A DNA stretch of 64,000 nucleotides from [Erwinia] mediterraneensis (GTDB taxonomy: Bacteria > Pseudomonadota > Gammaproteobacteria > Enterobacterales > Enterobacteriaceae): positions 2,370,325 to 2,434,324 of the forward strand of contig NZ_LR026978.1 in NCBI RefSeq assembly GCF_900604315.1. The letters are read 5' to 3'. The position numbers and the translations under genes are program-made. The notes below the pieces were generated by a model. It was not told the origin of the DNA and made no database searches. It saw only the letters and a list, made by a program, of their open reading frames with translations. Shown here in pieces: positions 11,960 through 19,999 of this stretch. The stretch's first letter is position 1. Each line of letters starts with the position of its first letter.

Positions 11960-12679
11960 ATGAAGAGTGAAGCGGGCCAGCGAACGGCCTCAGACCTGAA
12001 TGATAAAGACGAACCAATCTATCGGGCGCTGCTGAGCGCCATAGTGGAACACCAGCTGCCGCCAGGCAGTAAACTCCCTGAAGAAGCGCTTTCCCGGGTC
12101 TTTGGCGTCAGCCGTACCGGGATACGCAAGGTGCTGCAACGCCTTGCGGCAGTGCAAATGATCACCCTGACGCCCAAACGCGGTGCACAGGTCACTATGC
12201 CGGGCGTCGGAGAGGCGAAAGAGATCTTTCAGACGAGAGCGCTGCTGGAAGTAGCAAATCTGCCTGCGGTGCTGGCTCATCTGCAGCCCCCGCATCTGGT
12301 GGCGCTGGAGGCGCTTATTGGTCAGGAGCAGCAGGCGCATCAGCAGCATGATGGCGCGGCGGCCATCCGTCTTTCTGCCAACTTTCATATTCAGCTGCAG
12401 GCGATTTCCGGCAACCAGGTGTTAACCGAGATGGTGACGCGCCTGACCCAACGCTCATCACTGGTGATTGCCGCTTACGGCGCGCCCTGGCAGCGGGGCT
12501 GCCGGTGTGACGATCACGATCGGCTGGTGCTGCTGCTGCGGAAAAAGGCGCTGCAGCCGCTTGCGCAGCAGTTGCAGCAGCATTTCGATCATATTCTCGC
12601 CAGCCTGCACTTTGAACGCAGCGGCGAGGTCCTGCCTGATTTTGCCCGCATATTTGCCCCTACAGGAGTGACCTTATGA
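11960..12679 (+). CDS. hpxS: GntR-family transcriptional regulator HpxS
   Basis: 239 aa. The N-terminal winged helix-turn-helix contains LPEEALSRVFGVSRTGIRKVLQRL, followed by the VQMITLTPKRGAQV wing. The C-terminal all-helical FCD-type ligand domain (about residues 85-220) is that of the FadR subgroup. First gene of an hpxSAB operon, overlapping hpxA by 4 bp (ATGA). In Klebsiella the homologous regulator controls allantoin genes; the effector cannot be read from sequence. Two GTATAC palindromes just upstream are its likely targets, giving autoregulation and control of hpxC. Confidence 0.88.
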   Translation: MKSEAGQRTASDLNDKDEPIYRALLSAIVEHQLPPGSKLPEEALSRVFGVSRTGIRKVLQRLAAVQMITLTPKRGAQVTMPGVGEAKEIFQTRALLEVANLPAVLAHLQPPHLVALEALIGQEQQAHQQHDGAAAIRLSANFHIQLQAISGNQVLTEMVTRLTQRSSLVIAAYGAPWQRGCRCDDHDRLVLLLRKKALQPLAQQLQQHFDHILASLHFERSGEVLPDFARIFAPTGVTL

Positions 12680-13407
12680 GCCTGATTCAGGTGATCAATC
12701 CCAATACCAGCCTGGCGATGACGGAAACCATTGGCCGGGCGGCACGCGCCGTCGCGGCGCCCGGCACCGAAATTCTGGCGGTGTCGCCCACCCAGGGGGT
12801 CGCGTCGATTGAAGGGCATTTTGATGAGGCGATAGCGGCCATCGGCGTGCTCGAACAGGTCAGGCTGGGACGGGAGCAGGGCGTCAGCGGTCATGTCATC
12901 GCCTGTTTCGGCGATCCGGGCCTGCTGGCGGCGCGGGAAATCGCCAGCGGACCGGTGATCGGCATTGCTGAAGCGGCGATGCATACCGCCACGCTGGTGG
13001 CGACGCGCTTTTCCATTGTCACCACCTTGCCGCGCACCCTGATTATTGCCCGCCATCTGCTGCAGCAATATGGCTTCAGCCATCACTGTGCGGCGCTGCA
13101 TGCTATTGATTTGCCGGTGCTGGCGCTGGAGGATGGCAGCGGGCTGGCGCAGGAAAAAGTGCGGGCGCGCTGTCTGCAGGCGAAGCGTGAGGATGGCAGC
13201 GGCGCGATTGTACTGGGCTGCGGCGGGATGGCGACGCTGGCGCAGGAGCTGACGCGGGAGCTGGGGCTGCCGGTGATTGATGGCGTCAGCGCGGCGGTGA
13301 AGATGGTGGAGTCGCTGGTGGCGCTGGGCTTTGGCACCAGCAAGCATGGTGATTTAGCTTACCCTCTGCAAAAAACGCTCACAGGTGCCTTTCAGCACCT
13401 AAACTAA
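12676..13407 (+). CDS. hpxA: Allantoin racemase (Asp/Glu/hydantoin racemase family)
   Basis: 243 aa. Interconverts R- and S-allantoin so that both isomers reach the allantoinase. The two catalytic cysteines are present at Cys77 (IACFGDPG) and Cys182 (LGCGGM), and the N-terminal INPNTS motif of hydantoin racemases is at residues 7-12. The start overlaps the hpxS stop, and an AGGAG site lies 11 nt upstream within hpxS. hpxB follows after 37 bp. The allantoin assignment rests on the allantoinase and allantoin-permease neighbours. Confidence 0.9.
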   Translation: MSLIQVINPNTSLAMTETIGRAARAVAAPGTEILAVSPTQGVASIEGHFDEAIAAIGVLEQVRLGREQGVSGHVIACFGDPGLLAAREIASGPVIGIAEAAMHTATLVATRFSIVTTLPRTLIIARHLLQQYGFSHHCAALHAIDLPVLALEDGSGLAQEKVRARCLQAKREDGSGAIVLGCGGMATLAQELTRELGLPVIDGVSAAVKMVESLVALGFGTSKHGDLAYPLQKTLTGAFQHLN

Positions 13408-13444
13408 CGGAATAATGATGGCACCGACCACAGGAAACTGAACA

Positions 13445-14404
13445 ATGAGTGAAAGTAGCGGAAAAAAAGAGTACAGCTTTAACAAGAACTACCCGCGTGA
13501 CATGGTCGGTTATGGTGCCAGGCCGCCCCACGCCGCCTGGCCTGGCAATGCACGTATCGCCGTGCAGTTTGTGCTCAACTATGAAGAGGGCGCGGAAAAT
13601 AACGTCCTGCATGGCGACGCGGGTTCTGAGCAGTTTCTTTCCGATATCATTGGCGCGGCCAGCTACAGCGATCGCCATATGTCGATGGATTCCCTGTATG
13701 AATATGGCTCGCGCGCGGGCTTCTGGCGCATCCATCATGAGTTTCAGAAACGCGGCTTGCCGCTGACCATCTTTGGCGTCGCCATGGCGCTGGCCCGCCA
13801 TCCTGAGATCGTTCAGGCGATCAAAGAGGCGCGTTACGATGTGGTCAGCCACGGCTGGCGCTGGATCCATTATCAGGGCATCGATGCGAAAACTGAACGC
13901 CAGCATATGCAGCAGGCGGTTGATGTGCTGATGGATCTGTTTGGCAAAGCGCCGACCGGCTGGTACACCGGACGCGACAGCCCAAACACCCGCCGCCTGG
14001 TGGTGGAGCAGGGCGGATTTCTTTACGACAGCGACTACTATGGCGACGATCTGCCCTTCTGGACCCAGGTCACCTGCCAGGATGGCACGGTTAAGCCGCA
14101 CCTGATTATTCCCTATACCCTGGAGTGCAATGATATGCGCTTCGCCACGCCGCAAGGTTTCAACACTGCTGAACAGTTTTATACCTATCTGCGTGACAGC
14201 TTTGATGTGTTGTATGAAGAGGGGGAAACGGCGCCGAAAATGATGTCTGTGGGGATGCACTGTCGCCTGCTGGGACGACCGGGTCGTTTCCGGGCGTTGC
14301 AGCGTTTTCTCGATTATATCCAGCAGTATGACAATGTCTGGATCTGTACGCGCCAGCAGATTGCTGAGCACTGGCTGAAGACACATCCCGCGCCGGAAGC
14401 CTGA
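13445..14404 (+). CDS. hpxB: Allantoinase, PuuE type (polysaccharide deacetylase fold)
   Basis: 319 aa. Hydrolyses allantoin to allantoate. The NodB-like barrel has the PuuE features RDMVGYGARPP near residue 20, LNYEEGAE, SHGWRWIHYQ and WYTGRDSPNTRR. This family is unrelated to the amidohydrolase-type AllB allantoinase of E. coli. Third gene of hpxSAB, ending at a terminator shared with the convergent hpxZ. Confidence 0.92.
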   Translation: MSESSGKKEYSFNKNYPRDMVGYGARPPHAAWPGNARIAVQFVLNYEEGAENNVLHGDAGSEQFLSDIIGAASYSDRHMSMDSLYEYGSRAGFWRIHHEFQKRGLPLTIFGVAMALARHPEIVQAIKEARYDVVSHGWRWIHYQGIDAKTERQHMQQAVDVLMDLFGKAPTGWYTGRDSPNTRRLVVEQGGFLYDSDYYGDDLPFWTQVTCQDGTVKPHLIIPYTLECNDMRFATPQGFNTAEQFYTYLRDSFDVLYEEGETAPKMMSVGMHCRLLGRPGRFRALQRFLDYIQQYDNVWICTRQQIAEHWLKTHPAPEA

Positions 14405-14410
14405 GTAAAG

Positions 14411-14443
14411 GGCCCTGTCCGTCAGTGAGTGGCGGGCAGGGCA
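14411..14443. terminator. Hairpin between convergent hpxB and hpxZ
   Basis: The 10-bp stem GCCCTGTCCG/CGGGCAGGGC (one G-U pair) sits between the two stop codons. It lacks a strong T tract, so the terminator call is tentative. Confidence 0.5.
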
Positions 14444-14459
14444 CGCTGACAGGCAAGAC

Positions 14460-14843
14460 TCAGGTCATCAGGCTGACCTGTGCGGCGACAATGCACCAGC
14501 CCTGCGGCATTTTGACCCAGGTTTGCTGCTGACGGCCGGTATGCGCGCTGCCTTCGCGACTGAACTCCGTGCTGCAGACGGCATACTCTTCGCCAAAGGT
14601 GGTAATCACCGTGTTACGCAGCTGGCGATTCAGCCCGGCAGCGGGGCGGGCTGCACGAAAGGCGCGGATCGCCTCAATGCCGTACAGATTCTCCCCGGCG
14701 CCGAGACGCACGGTGCGATCGTCATGCCAGAATAAGGCGTCCAGCTCAGCAATATCATTGGTGATCAGCGCCTGCTCATAGCGCTGAAAAGCGGCGGTCA
14801 CCTCGGCAACCACGGCGGGCAGATTAATCTCTTCAGGTCTCAT
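14460..14843 (-). CDS. hpxZ: HpxZ, AtzH-like protein of the NTF2/SnoaL-like fold
   Basis: 127 aa small cone-fold protein (DUF3225 type) with FQRYEQALITNDIAELDALFWHD at its start. Relatives include AtzH, which with AtzE/AtzG acts on carboxylated ureas in cyanurate degradation. Last gene of hpxWXYZ, starting one base after the hpxY stop, so translation is probably coupled. Its catalytic role in purine catabolism is not established; an amidase accessory or urea-carboxylate hydrolase are both possible. The start MRPEEINLP agrees with the family. Confidence 0.85.
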   Translation of the reverse strand: MRPEEINLPAVVAEVTAAFQRYEQALITNDIAELDALFWHDDRTVRLGAGENLYGIEAIRAFRAARPAAGLNRQLRNTVITTFGEEYAVCSTEFSREGSAHTGRQQQTWVKMPQGWCIVAAQVSLMT

Positions 14844-14844
14844 C

Positions 14845-16242
14845 TCAGCGATTCCGTAAGTGAATTTGTGGCAGGGTGATCCCCTGCTGTTCCAGTGCCC
14901 AGGCGGCACGCAATGCCCGATCTTCTCTGAACGGGGCGGCAATCAGCTGCAGGCCGAGGGGCAAGCCATTCGCTCCTGCGAGGGGCACGGTGCAGACCGG
15001 CAGTCCGGCGAATGAGATAGGCTGTGTCAGCATACCCATACTGGCGCGCGGCGGCAGATCCTGGCCGTTAATGCGCATTGTCGTCTCGCCGATGCGGGTC
15101 GCGCTGCAGGGTGTCGCGGGGGCAATCAGCACATCAAACTCGCTGAACAGCGCCTGCACCTGCTGACGGAAATAGCGGCGGAAGCGCTGCGCCTGAATAT
15201 ACCAGGCGGAGGGGATCATGGCGCCAGCCAGCAGCCGTTCCCGCGATTGCGGCTCGAATAATTCAGGTGACTGACGCAGCGCGGGCAGATACTGGTTGCC
15301 TCCCTCTGAGGCGCTGAGGATAAAGGCGGCTGAGCGCGCCAGCTCCGCATCCGGCAGCGTCACTTCATCTTCTGCGGCCAGCGCTTTGGCCGCACGTGTC
15401 AGCGCCGTGCGCGCATGATCATCACACCAGGTGGTGAAATAGCCGCCCAGCACACCGCAGCGGAGTCCTTCCATGCCACGCACCAGCTCAGGCAGCACCG
15501 GTTCCACTGACCGTTCGGCCTGGAAAGCATCCTGAGGGTCACGGCCCTGCAAAACGTCATACACCAGCGCCAGATCCTCGCTGCAACGGGCAAAAGGGCC
15601 GATATGATCCAGACTGGCGACAAAGGGATGGCTGCCGCTGCGTGACAGACGCCCAAAGGTCGGCTTCAGGCCAAACACCCCACACAGCGCGGCGGGCACG
15701 CGAATCGAGCCGTTGGTATCGGTGCCGAGCGAGAAGTGCACCAGACCAGCCGCCACGGCAGCGGCGGATCCGCCGGAAGAGCCGCCCGCCACCCGGGTCA
15801 TATCGTGTGGGTTACGGGTAGCACCGTAGTGGCTGTTCTCCGTGGTAAAACCGTAAGCGTAAGCGTCCATATTGACCATGCCCGACAGCAAGGCCCCGGC
15901 GCGACTCAGCCGCGCCACCGCCCAGGCGTCCTGTTGCGCGACAGGCCGTTCGCTGAACAGGCGTGCGCCCGCCAGGGTGCTATGTCCCGCCACGTCAAAC
16001 AGGTTCTTCACCGCATAGGGAATGCCCGCCAGCGCCGGTAAGGCTTCGCCGCGCTGACGTCGGGCGTCCAGCCGATCCGCTTCCTCGCGCATTCGTTGCG
16101 CAGTCACCTGGGTCCAGGCATTCAGCGCCGGATTATGCTGCCCGATAGACTGCAAACTCTGCTCTGCCAGTTCGCGGGCACTCACTTCGCCATTGACCAG
16201 CGCCTGCTGCAGGCGGGCGATCGTCATCTCTGAGAAATTCAT
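14845..16242 (-). CDS. hpxY: HpxY, amidase-signature hydrolase (AtzE-like)
   Basis: 465 aa amidase-signature enzyme. The Ser-cisSer-Lys triad is visible: Lys79 in PYAVKNLFDV, the cis-serine at about 155 in GGSSGGS, and nucleophile Ser179 in TDTNGSIRVP. The closest functional pattern is AtzE, which works with the tiny subunit AtzG. Here hpxX encodes the AtzG-like partner and overlaps hpxY by 4 bp, as gatC pairs with gatA. The substrate is probably an N-carbamoyl or oxalyl amide downstream of allantoate. That is inference. Confidence 0.9.
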   Translation of the reverse strand: MNFSEMTIARLQQALVNGEVSARELAEQSLQSIGQHNPALNAWTQVTAQRMREEADRLDARRQRGEALPALAGIPYAVKNLFDVAGHSTLAGARLFSERPVAQQDAWAVARLSRAGALLSGMVNMDAYAYGFTTENSHYGATRNPHDMTRVAGGSSGGSAAAVAAGLVHFSLGTDTNGSIRVPAALCGVFGLKPTFGRLSRSGSHPFVASLDHIGPFARCSEDLALVYDVLQGRDPQDAFQAERSVEPVLPELVRGMEGLRCGVLGGYFTTWCDDHARTALTRAAKALAAEDEVTLPDAELARSAAFILSASEGGNQYLPALRQSPELFEPQSRERLLAGAMIPSAWYIQAQRFRRYFRQQVQALFSEFDVLIAPATPCSATRIGETTMRINGQDLPPRASMGMLTQPISFAGLPVCTVPLAGANGLPLGLQLIAAPFREDRALRAAWALEQQGITLPQIHLRNR

Positions 16243-16427
16243 GGCTGATACACCCCGGCCACTTCCAGCCGCTCGTCCAGCGGAAAATCCATCAGCGGCG
16301 CGGCCAGTGCGGCGATGCGGGTAAACTGCGTCAGCAGTTCGGCTCGCCGCGCCTCATCCAGTTTGGTGCCCAGCACTTGCTCCATTTGCGCCAGATAAGC
16401 GCTCCAGTCACTCTGTTGTGTCATCAT
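16239..16427 (-). CDS. hpxX: HpxX, small AtzG/GatC-like subunit (DUF4089)
   Basis: 62 aa. The sequence pattern YLAQMEQVLGTKLDEARRAE followed by FPLDERLEVAGVYQP is that of DUF4089/AtzG proteins, which wrap around an AtzE-type amidase. It lies between hpxW (8 bp) and hpxY (4-bp overlap). The start is MMTQQSDW with GGAG upstream; one of the two Met codons may be the true start. It has no catalytic residues of its own. Confidence 0.85.
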   Translation of the reverse strand: MMTQQSDWSAYLAQMEQVLGTKLDEARRAELLTQFTRIAALAAPLMDFPLDERLEVAGVYQP

Positions 16428-16435
16428 TATTCTCC

Positions 16436-18022
16436 TTAAAAACCGGCGGCGCTGCCGTTGCTGCGCGGATCGAACGCGCCCTCCAGCATGCCGTTACTGT
16501 GGCGCACGATGGCGCCGGCATGTCCCACCGCCTCGCTGTAATCCTCCAGGCGCTCCACCTCATGACCAAGCTGACGCAGACGCTCAAAGGTTTCGGGAGC
16601 AAAGCGCCCCTCCAGCTTCAGCGAATCGGAGGCCTGACCCCAGGTGCGCCCCAGCAGCCAGCGCGGAGCGCTAACCGCCTGCTGTAAAGGCAGGCCCTGG
16701 ATCACGTGACGGGTAAAGATCGCCGCCTGGGTCTGCGGTTGGCCGTCGCCGCCCATTGAGCCGTACACCAGGGTGCGGCCATCTTTCAGGCGCGCCGCCG
16801 CCGGGTTCAGCGTATGGAAGGGTTGCTTGCCCGGGGCCAGCGCCAGTAAATGATCCGGCTGGAGACTAAAGGCCGCGCCACGGTTTTGCCAGACGATACC
16901 GCTGTCGGGCAGCACCACGCCACTGCCAAACTCGTGATAAATACTCTGAATAAAGGAAACCGACAGCCCGCTGCTGTCCATCACGCCCATCCAGACCGTA
17001 TCGCCGGGTCCGCGTCCGGTGCCCCAGGGGGCGGCACATTGATCATCAATCTGGCTGGCGAGCGTGGCGAGATAATCGGACGTCAGCAGCGCCTGCAAAT
17101 CTGTCTCAATATGGCGCGGATCGGTGATGTGCTGATCGCGTAGCGCGAAGGCTCTCTTGGTCGCTTCGACAATGCGATGCAGAGTCTGCACTTCATCGGC
17201 CCTGGCCATATCGAGCCTGTCCGTGATGCCGAGGATCGCCAGCGACACCAGGCCCTGGGTGGGCGGCGTCATGTTATAGATATCGCCTTCGCTATGCGCC
17301 AGATGCAACGGCGTGCAGCGGCGCGCGCGCTGTTGCTGCAGATCCTGCAGGGTGATCGGCATCCCCAGCGCCGACATTCCCTGCGCCAGCTTAACCGCCA
17401 GTTCGCCGCGGTAGAAACTCTCCAGTCCCTGTTCTGTTAACTGAGTCAGGGTATTGGCCAGCGCGGGCTGGGTAAAACGGCTGCCGGGACGCGGCACCTC
17501 GCCATCCGGCATAAAGGTGGCGGCAAAACCGGGCTGATCGCGCAGTTCATGCTGTTTTGCGGCGGTGGCCGCCGCCTGAGAGGCGGTCACCGGGATACCG
17601 TCAGCGGCATAGCGGATAGCATCGCGCAGCAGTCGGGTCAGCGGCAGTGACTTGCTGCCCAGCTCCCGTGACAGCTGGAGCGCTTCAGACCAGCCACTGA
17701 CGGTGCCTGCCACGGTCAGCGCCGCCCGCGGTCCGCGATGAGGAATGCGTGTTTCGCCGCGATAAAAATCGCGATGGGCCAGCGAGCCCGCCGCGCCGCT
17801 GGCATCAATCGCGATGGGCTCACCCTGTGGCGGCAGCACCAGCCAGAAGCCGTCGCCGCCCAGTCCGTTCATATGGGGATAGACCACCGCAATGGTAGCC
17901 GCTGCGGCCACCATTGCCTCCAGCGCGTTGCCACCTTCGCGCAGTACTGCCAGCGCGCTTTCGCTCGCCAGATGATGAGGCGTCACCGCCATGCCCAACG
18001 GGGCCAGATTGCTCTGTATCAT
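16436..18022 (-). CDS. hpxW: Oxamate amidohydrolase (gamma-glutamyltransferase-like Ntn hydrolase)
   Basis: 528 aa. Predicted to hydrolyse oxamate to oxalate and ammonia at the end of the ureide pathway, as shown for the Klebsiella homologue. The GGT-type precursor should cut itself before the N-terminal nucleophile Thr342 in PGDTVWMGVMD. No signal peptide is seen, unlike periplasmic GGT. I chose MIQSNLAPLG; longer in-frame starts add unrelated sequence. First gene of hpxWXYZ, divergent from hpxU. Confidence 0.9.
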   Translation of the reverse strand: MIQSNLAPLGMAVTPHHLASESALAVLREGGNALEAMVAAAATIAVVYPHMNGLGGDGFWLVLPPQGEPIAIDASGAAGSLAHRDFYRGETRIPHRGPRAALTVAGTVSGWSEALQLSRELGSKSLPLTRLLRDAIRYAADGIPVTASQAAATAAKQHELRDQPGFAATFMPDGEVPRPGSRFTQPALANTLTQLTEQGLESFYRGELAVKLAQGMSALGMPITLQDLQQQRARRCTPLHLAHSEGDIYNMTPPTQGLVSLAILGITDRLDMARADEVQTLHRIVEATKRAFALRDQHITDPRHIETDLQALLTSDYLATLASQIDDQCAAPWGTGRGPGDTVWMGVMDSSGLSVSFIQSIYHEFGSGVVLPDSGIVWQNRGAAFSLQPDHLLALAPGKQPFHTLNPAAARLKDGRTLVYGSMGGDGQPQTQAAIFTRHVIQGLPLQQAVSAPRWLLGRTWGQASDSLKLEGRFAPETFERLRQLGHEVERLEDYSEAVGHAGAIVRHSNGMLEGAFDPRSNGSAAGF

Positions 18023-18146
18023 TATTCGCTCGTTCCAGTGAGGGGTAACAGAGCTAAGCAAGAGCTGTTCCACTTTTTTCTGCTGCGCGCGGGCAATGAC
18101 GTCAACCTGGATCAATTTATGCTAGCTTCAGTGGCAATCACTCAGA

Positions 18147-18162
18147 TGAAACAAAAGTTACA
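18147..18162. promoter_or_regulatory. Candidate HpxU operator A
   Basis: TGAAACAAAAGTTACA, 10 bp before hpxU. It is shared in inverted orientation with 19167-19182 and is an imperfect dyad GAAAC/GTTaC of the kind RpiR regulators bind. It could serve both hpxU and the divergent hpxW. Confidence 0.5.
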
Positions 18163-18171
18163 GGAACAACA

Positions 18172-19011
18172 ATGGAACAGATCGACGAACGGCTCAGAAG
18201 CCATTACGCCCGTCTCTCCCCGCAGGAACAGCGTGTGGCGGACTTTGTGTTTGATCATTTTGACGATCTCATCAGCTATAACAGCGCGGAGCTGGCGCGC
18301 CTCAGCGGCGTCTCCAAGGCGACTGTCAGCCGTCTGTTTAAGCGGCTCGGCTATGAGAAATATAAAGATATGCGCGCCGAGCTGCGCACCCTGCGTCAGA
18401 GCGGTATGCCGCTCACGGACAACCGCGATGCGGTGCAGGGCAATACGCTGCTGGCGCGTCACTACAAGCAGGAGATGGCGAATCTGACGCAGTGGGTCAA
18501 CGCGCTGGATGCGCAGCAGTTCGGCGAGGTGATTCAGGCGCTGACGCAGGCAAAACGCATTTTTATTATCGGGATGCGTAACGCTTATCCGGTGGCGCTG
18601 CACCTGCGTCAGCAGCTGATGCAGGCGCGGCAGCAGGTACAGATTTTGCCGCAGCCGGGGCAGACGCTGGCGGAGGAGCTGGTGGATGTGACGCCGGACG
18701 ATATGGTGGTGATGGTCGCCTTCCGCCGCCGTCCGCGCCTTATCCGCCCGCTGATGCAACAATTGCAGAGCCAGCAGATCCCGCTGCTGGTGCTGTGCGA
18801 ACCACAGGCGCAGAGCGTGATGGCACTGGCGCGCTGGCAGCTGAGTGCGCCGCTCGACAGCGTATCCGCATTTGACAGCTATTCAGCAGCCATGAGTCTG
18901 GTCAACCTGCTGGCGAATGCGCTGTTACATGAAATGTTGACGCAGGGACGGCAGCGTATCCACCAGATCGCCGCGCTCTACCAGCAGCTGGATGAGCTGG
19001 AACACCGCTAA
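18172..19011 (+). CDS. hpxU: RpiR/MurR-family regulator HpxU
   Basis: 279 aa. The N-terminal HTH_6 domain has LSPQEQRVADFVFDHFDD and SAELARLSGVSKATVSRLFKRLGY (about residues 14-62). A SIS domain from about 120 carries IFIIGMRNAYPVALHL. SIS domains bind sugar phosphates or other small acids. It sits between hpxWXYZ and the ABC-hpxJK operon, the same arrangement as the Klebsiella repressor of allantoate genes. Matching GAAACAAAAG motifs flank it on both sides. Confidence 0.88.
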   Translation: MEQIDERLRSHYARLSPQEQRVADFVFDHFDDLISYNSAELARLSGVSKATVSRLFKRLGYEKYKDMRAELRTLRQSGMPLTDNRDAVQGNTLLARHYKQEMANLTQWVNALDAQQFGEVIQALTQAKRIFIIGMRNAYPVALHLRQQLMQARQQVQILPQPGQTLAEELVDVTPDDMVVMVAFRRRPRLIRPLMQQLQSQQIPLLVLCEPQAQSVMALARWQLSAPLDSVSAFDSYSAAMSLVNLLANALLHEMLTQGRQRIHQIAALYQQLDELEHR

Positions 19012-19014
19012 GGG

Positions 19015-19029
19015 GCACCTTTTTGGTGC
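19015..19029. promoter_or_regulatory. NtrC-type binding site upstream of the hpx ABC operon
   Basis: GCACCTTTTTGGTGC is a perfect GCACC-N5-GGTGC dyad, the NtrC enhancer consensus. It lies about 120 bp before the sigma-54 promoter at 19138. It abuts the hpxU stop codon, so the same hairpin could alternatively aid hpxU termination. Confidence 0.7.
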
Positions 19030-19137
19030 TTTGCCTTGTTTTGGGTCAGCGTGCATCGCGTGCCCGATCTTCTCCTTTCTGGCATCACCGCCCATTAAAT
19101 AAGGGATCTTACGCTTCTTTTGTCCTGCCCCTGGAGT

Positions 19138-19153
19138 TGGCACATTAGTTGCA
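19138..19153 (+). promoter_or_regulatory. Sigma-54 promoter of the hpx ABC-hpxJK operon
   Basis: TGGCACATTAGTTGCA matches TGGCAYRN4TTGCW at every defined position. The start codon of the first gene is about 50 bp downstream of the -12 element. Confidence 0.88.
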
Positions 19154-19166
19154 AAATGATTCATCA

Positions 19167-19182
19167 GGAACCTTTTGTTTCA
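19167..19182. promoter_or_regulatory. Candidate HpxU operator B
   Basis: GGAACCTTTTGTTTCA is the inverse of operator A apart from one inserted base (GAAACAAAAGGTTCC against GAAACAAAAGTTAC). It spans the expected transcription start of the sigma-54 promoter, a natural place for a repressor. Confidence 0.5.
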
Positions 19183-19201
19183 GCTTAACTTACCGGGGTG
19201 A

Positions 19202-19990
19202 ATGATGAAAAAGATAATGATGGCCGTTATGGGCGCAGCGTTAATGGTGGCGCAGACCGGCAGCGCGCTGGCGGATCAGCTGCAGGATATTCAGAAACGC
19301 GGTGTTTTGCGCGTAGCAGTACCGCAGGATTTCCCGCCCTTTGGCTCGGTGGGCACCGATCTGCAGCCGCAGGGCTATGACATCGATATGGCGAAGTACC
19401 TTGCCAGAGAGATGAAACTTAAGTTGCAGCTGGTGCCGGTGACCAGCGCCAACCGCGTCCCCTACCTGCAAACAGACAAAGTGGACCTGGTGATCTCCAG
19501 CATGGGGAAAAACGCCGAACGTGAGAAAGTCATCGACTTCAGCCGCGCCTATGCACCTTTCTTCCTTGGCGTGTTTGGCCCACAGAAGGTCACGCTGAGC
19601 GATGCTGCTGCGCTGAGCGGTAAATCGGTCGGCGTCACCCGTGGGGCGGTAGAAGATATGGTGCTAAGCGAAGTGGCCCCGAAAGATGCGCAGGTGAAAC
19701 GCTACGAGGATAACAACACCACGCTCTCTGCTTACCTCTCTGGTCAGGTGGAGTACGTGGCGACCGGCAACCTGGTGATTGCGGCCATCTCCCGTCAGAA
19801 CCCGCAAAAAGCGCCGGTGGCCCAGTTTATGCTGAAAGATTCTCCCTGCTTTATCGGCCTGAAGAAAAACGAACCGGCGCTGAAAGAGAAAGTGGATACG
19901 CTGGTGGAGCAGGCGATCAAAGACGGCACGCTGGAAAAACTCTCGCAGGAGTGGCTGAAAGCGCCGCTGCCCGCCAGCCTGGGCGTATAA
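19202..19990 (+). CDS. Amino-acid-type ABC transporter periplasmic binding protein (hpxFGHI group)
   Basis: 262 aa family-3 solute-binding protein with a signal peptide ending ...GSALA-DQ near residue 25. The conserved YDIDMAKYLAREM and KVDLVISSMGKNAEREKVIDFS segments of polar amino-acid binding proteins are present. First gene of a six-gene operon with two permeases, an ATPase, hpxJ and hpxK. The enzymes point to allantoate or another ureide as ligand, but this is inference. It corresponds to one of Klebsiella hpxFGHI; I do not assign the letter. Two adjacent ATGs are possible starts. Confidence 0.85.
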   Translation: MMKKIMMAVMGAALMVAQTGSALADQLQDIQKRGVLRVAVPQDFPPFGSVGTDLQPQGYDIDMAKYLAREMKLKLQLVPVTSANRVPYLQTDKVDLVISSMGKNAEREKVIDFSRAYAPFFLGVFGPQKVTLSDAAALSGKSVGVTRGAVEDMVLSEVAPKDAQVKRYEDNNTTLSAYLSGQVEYVATGNLVIAAISRQNPQKAPVAQFMLKDSPCFIGLKKNEPALKEKVDTLVEQAIKDGTLEKLSQEWLKAPLPASLGV

Positions 19991-19999
19991 GGATCGTCC

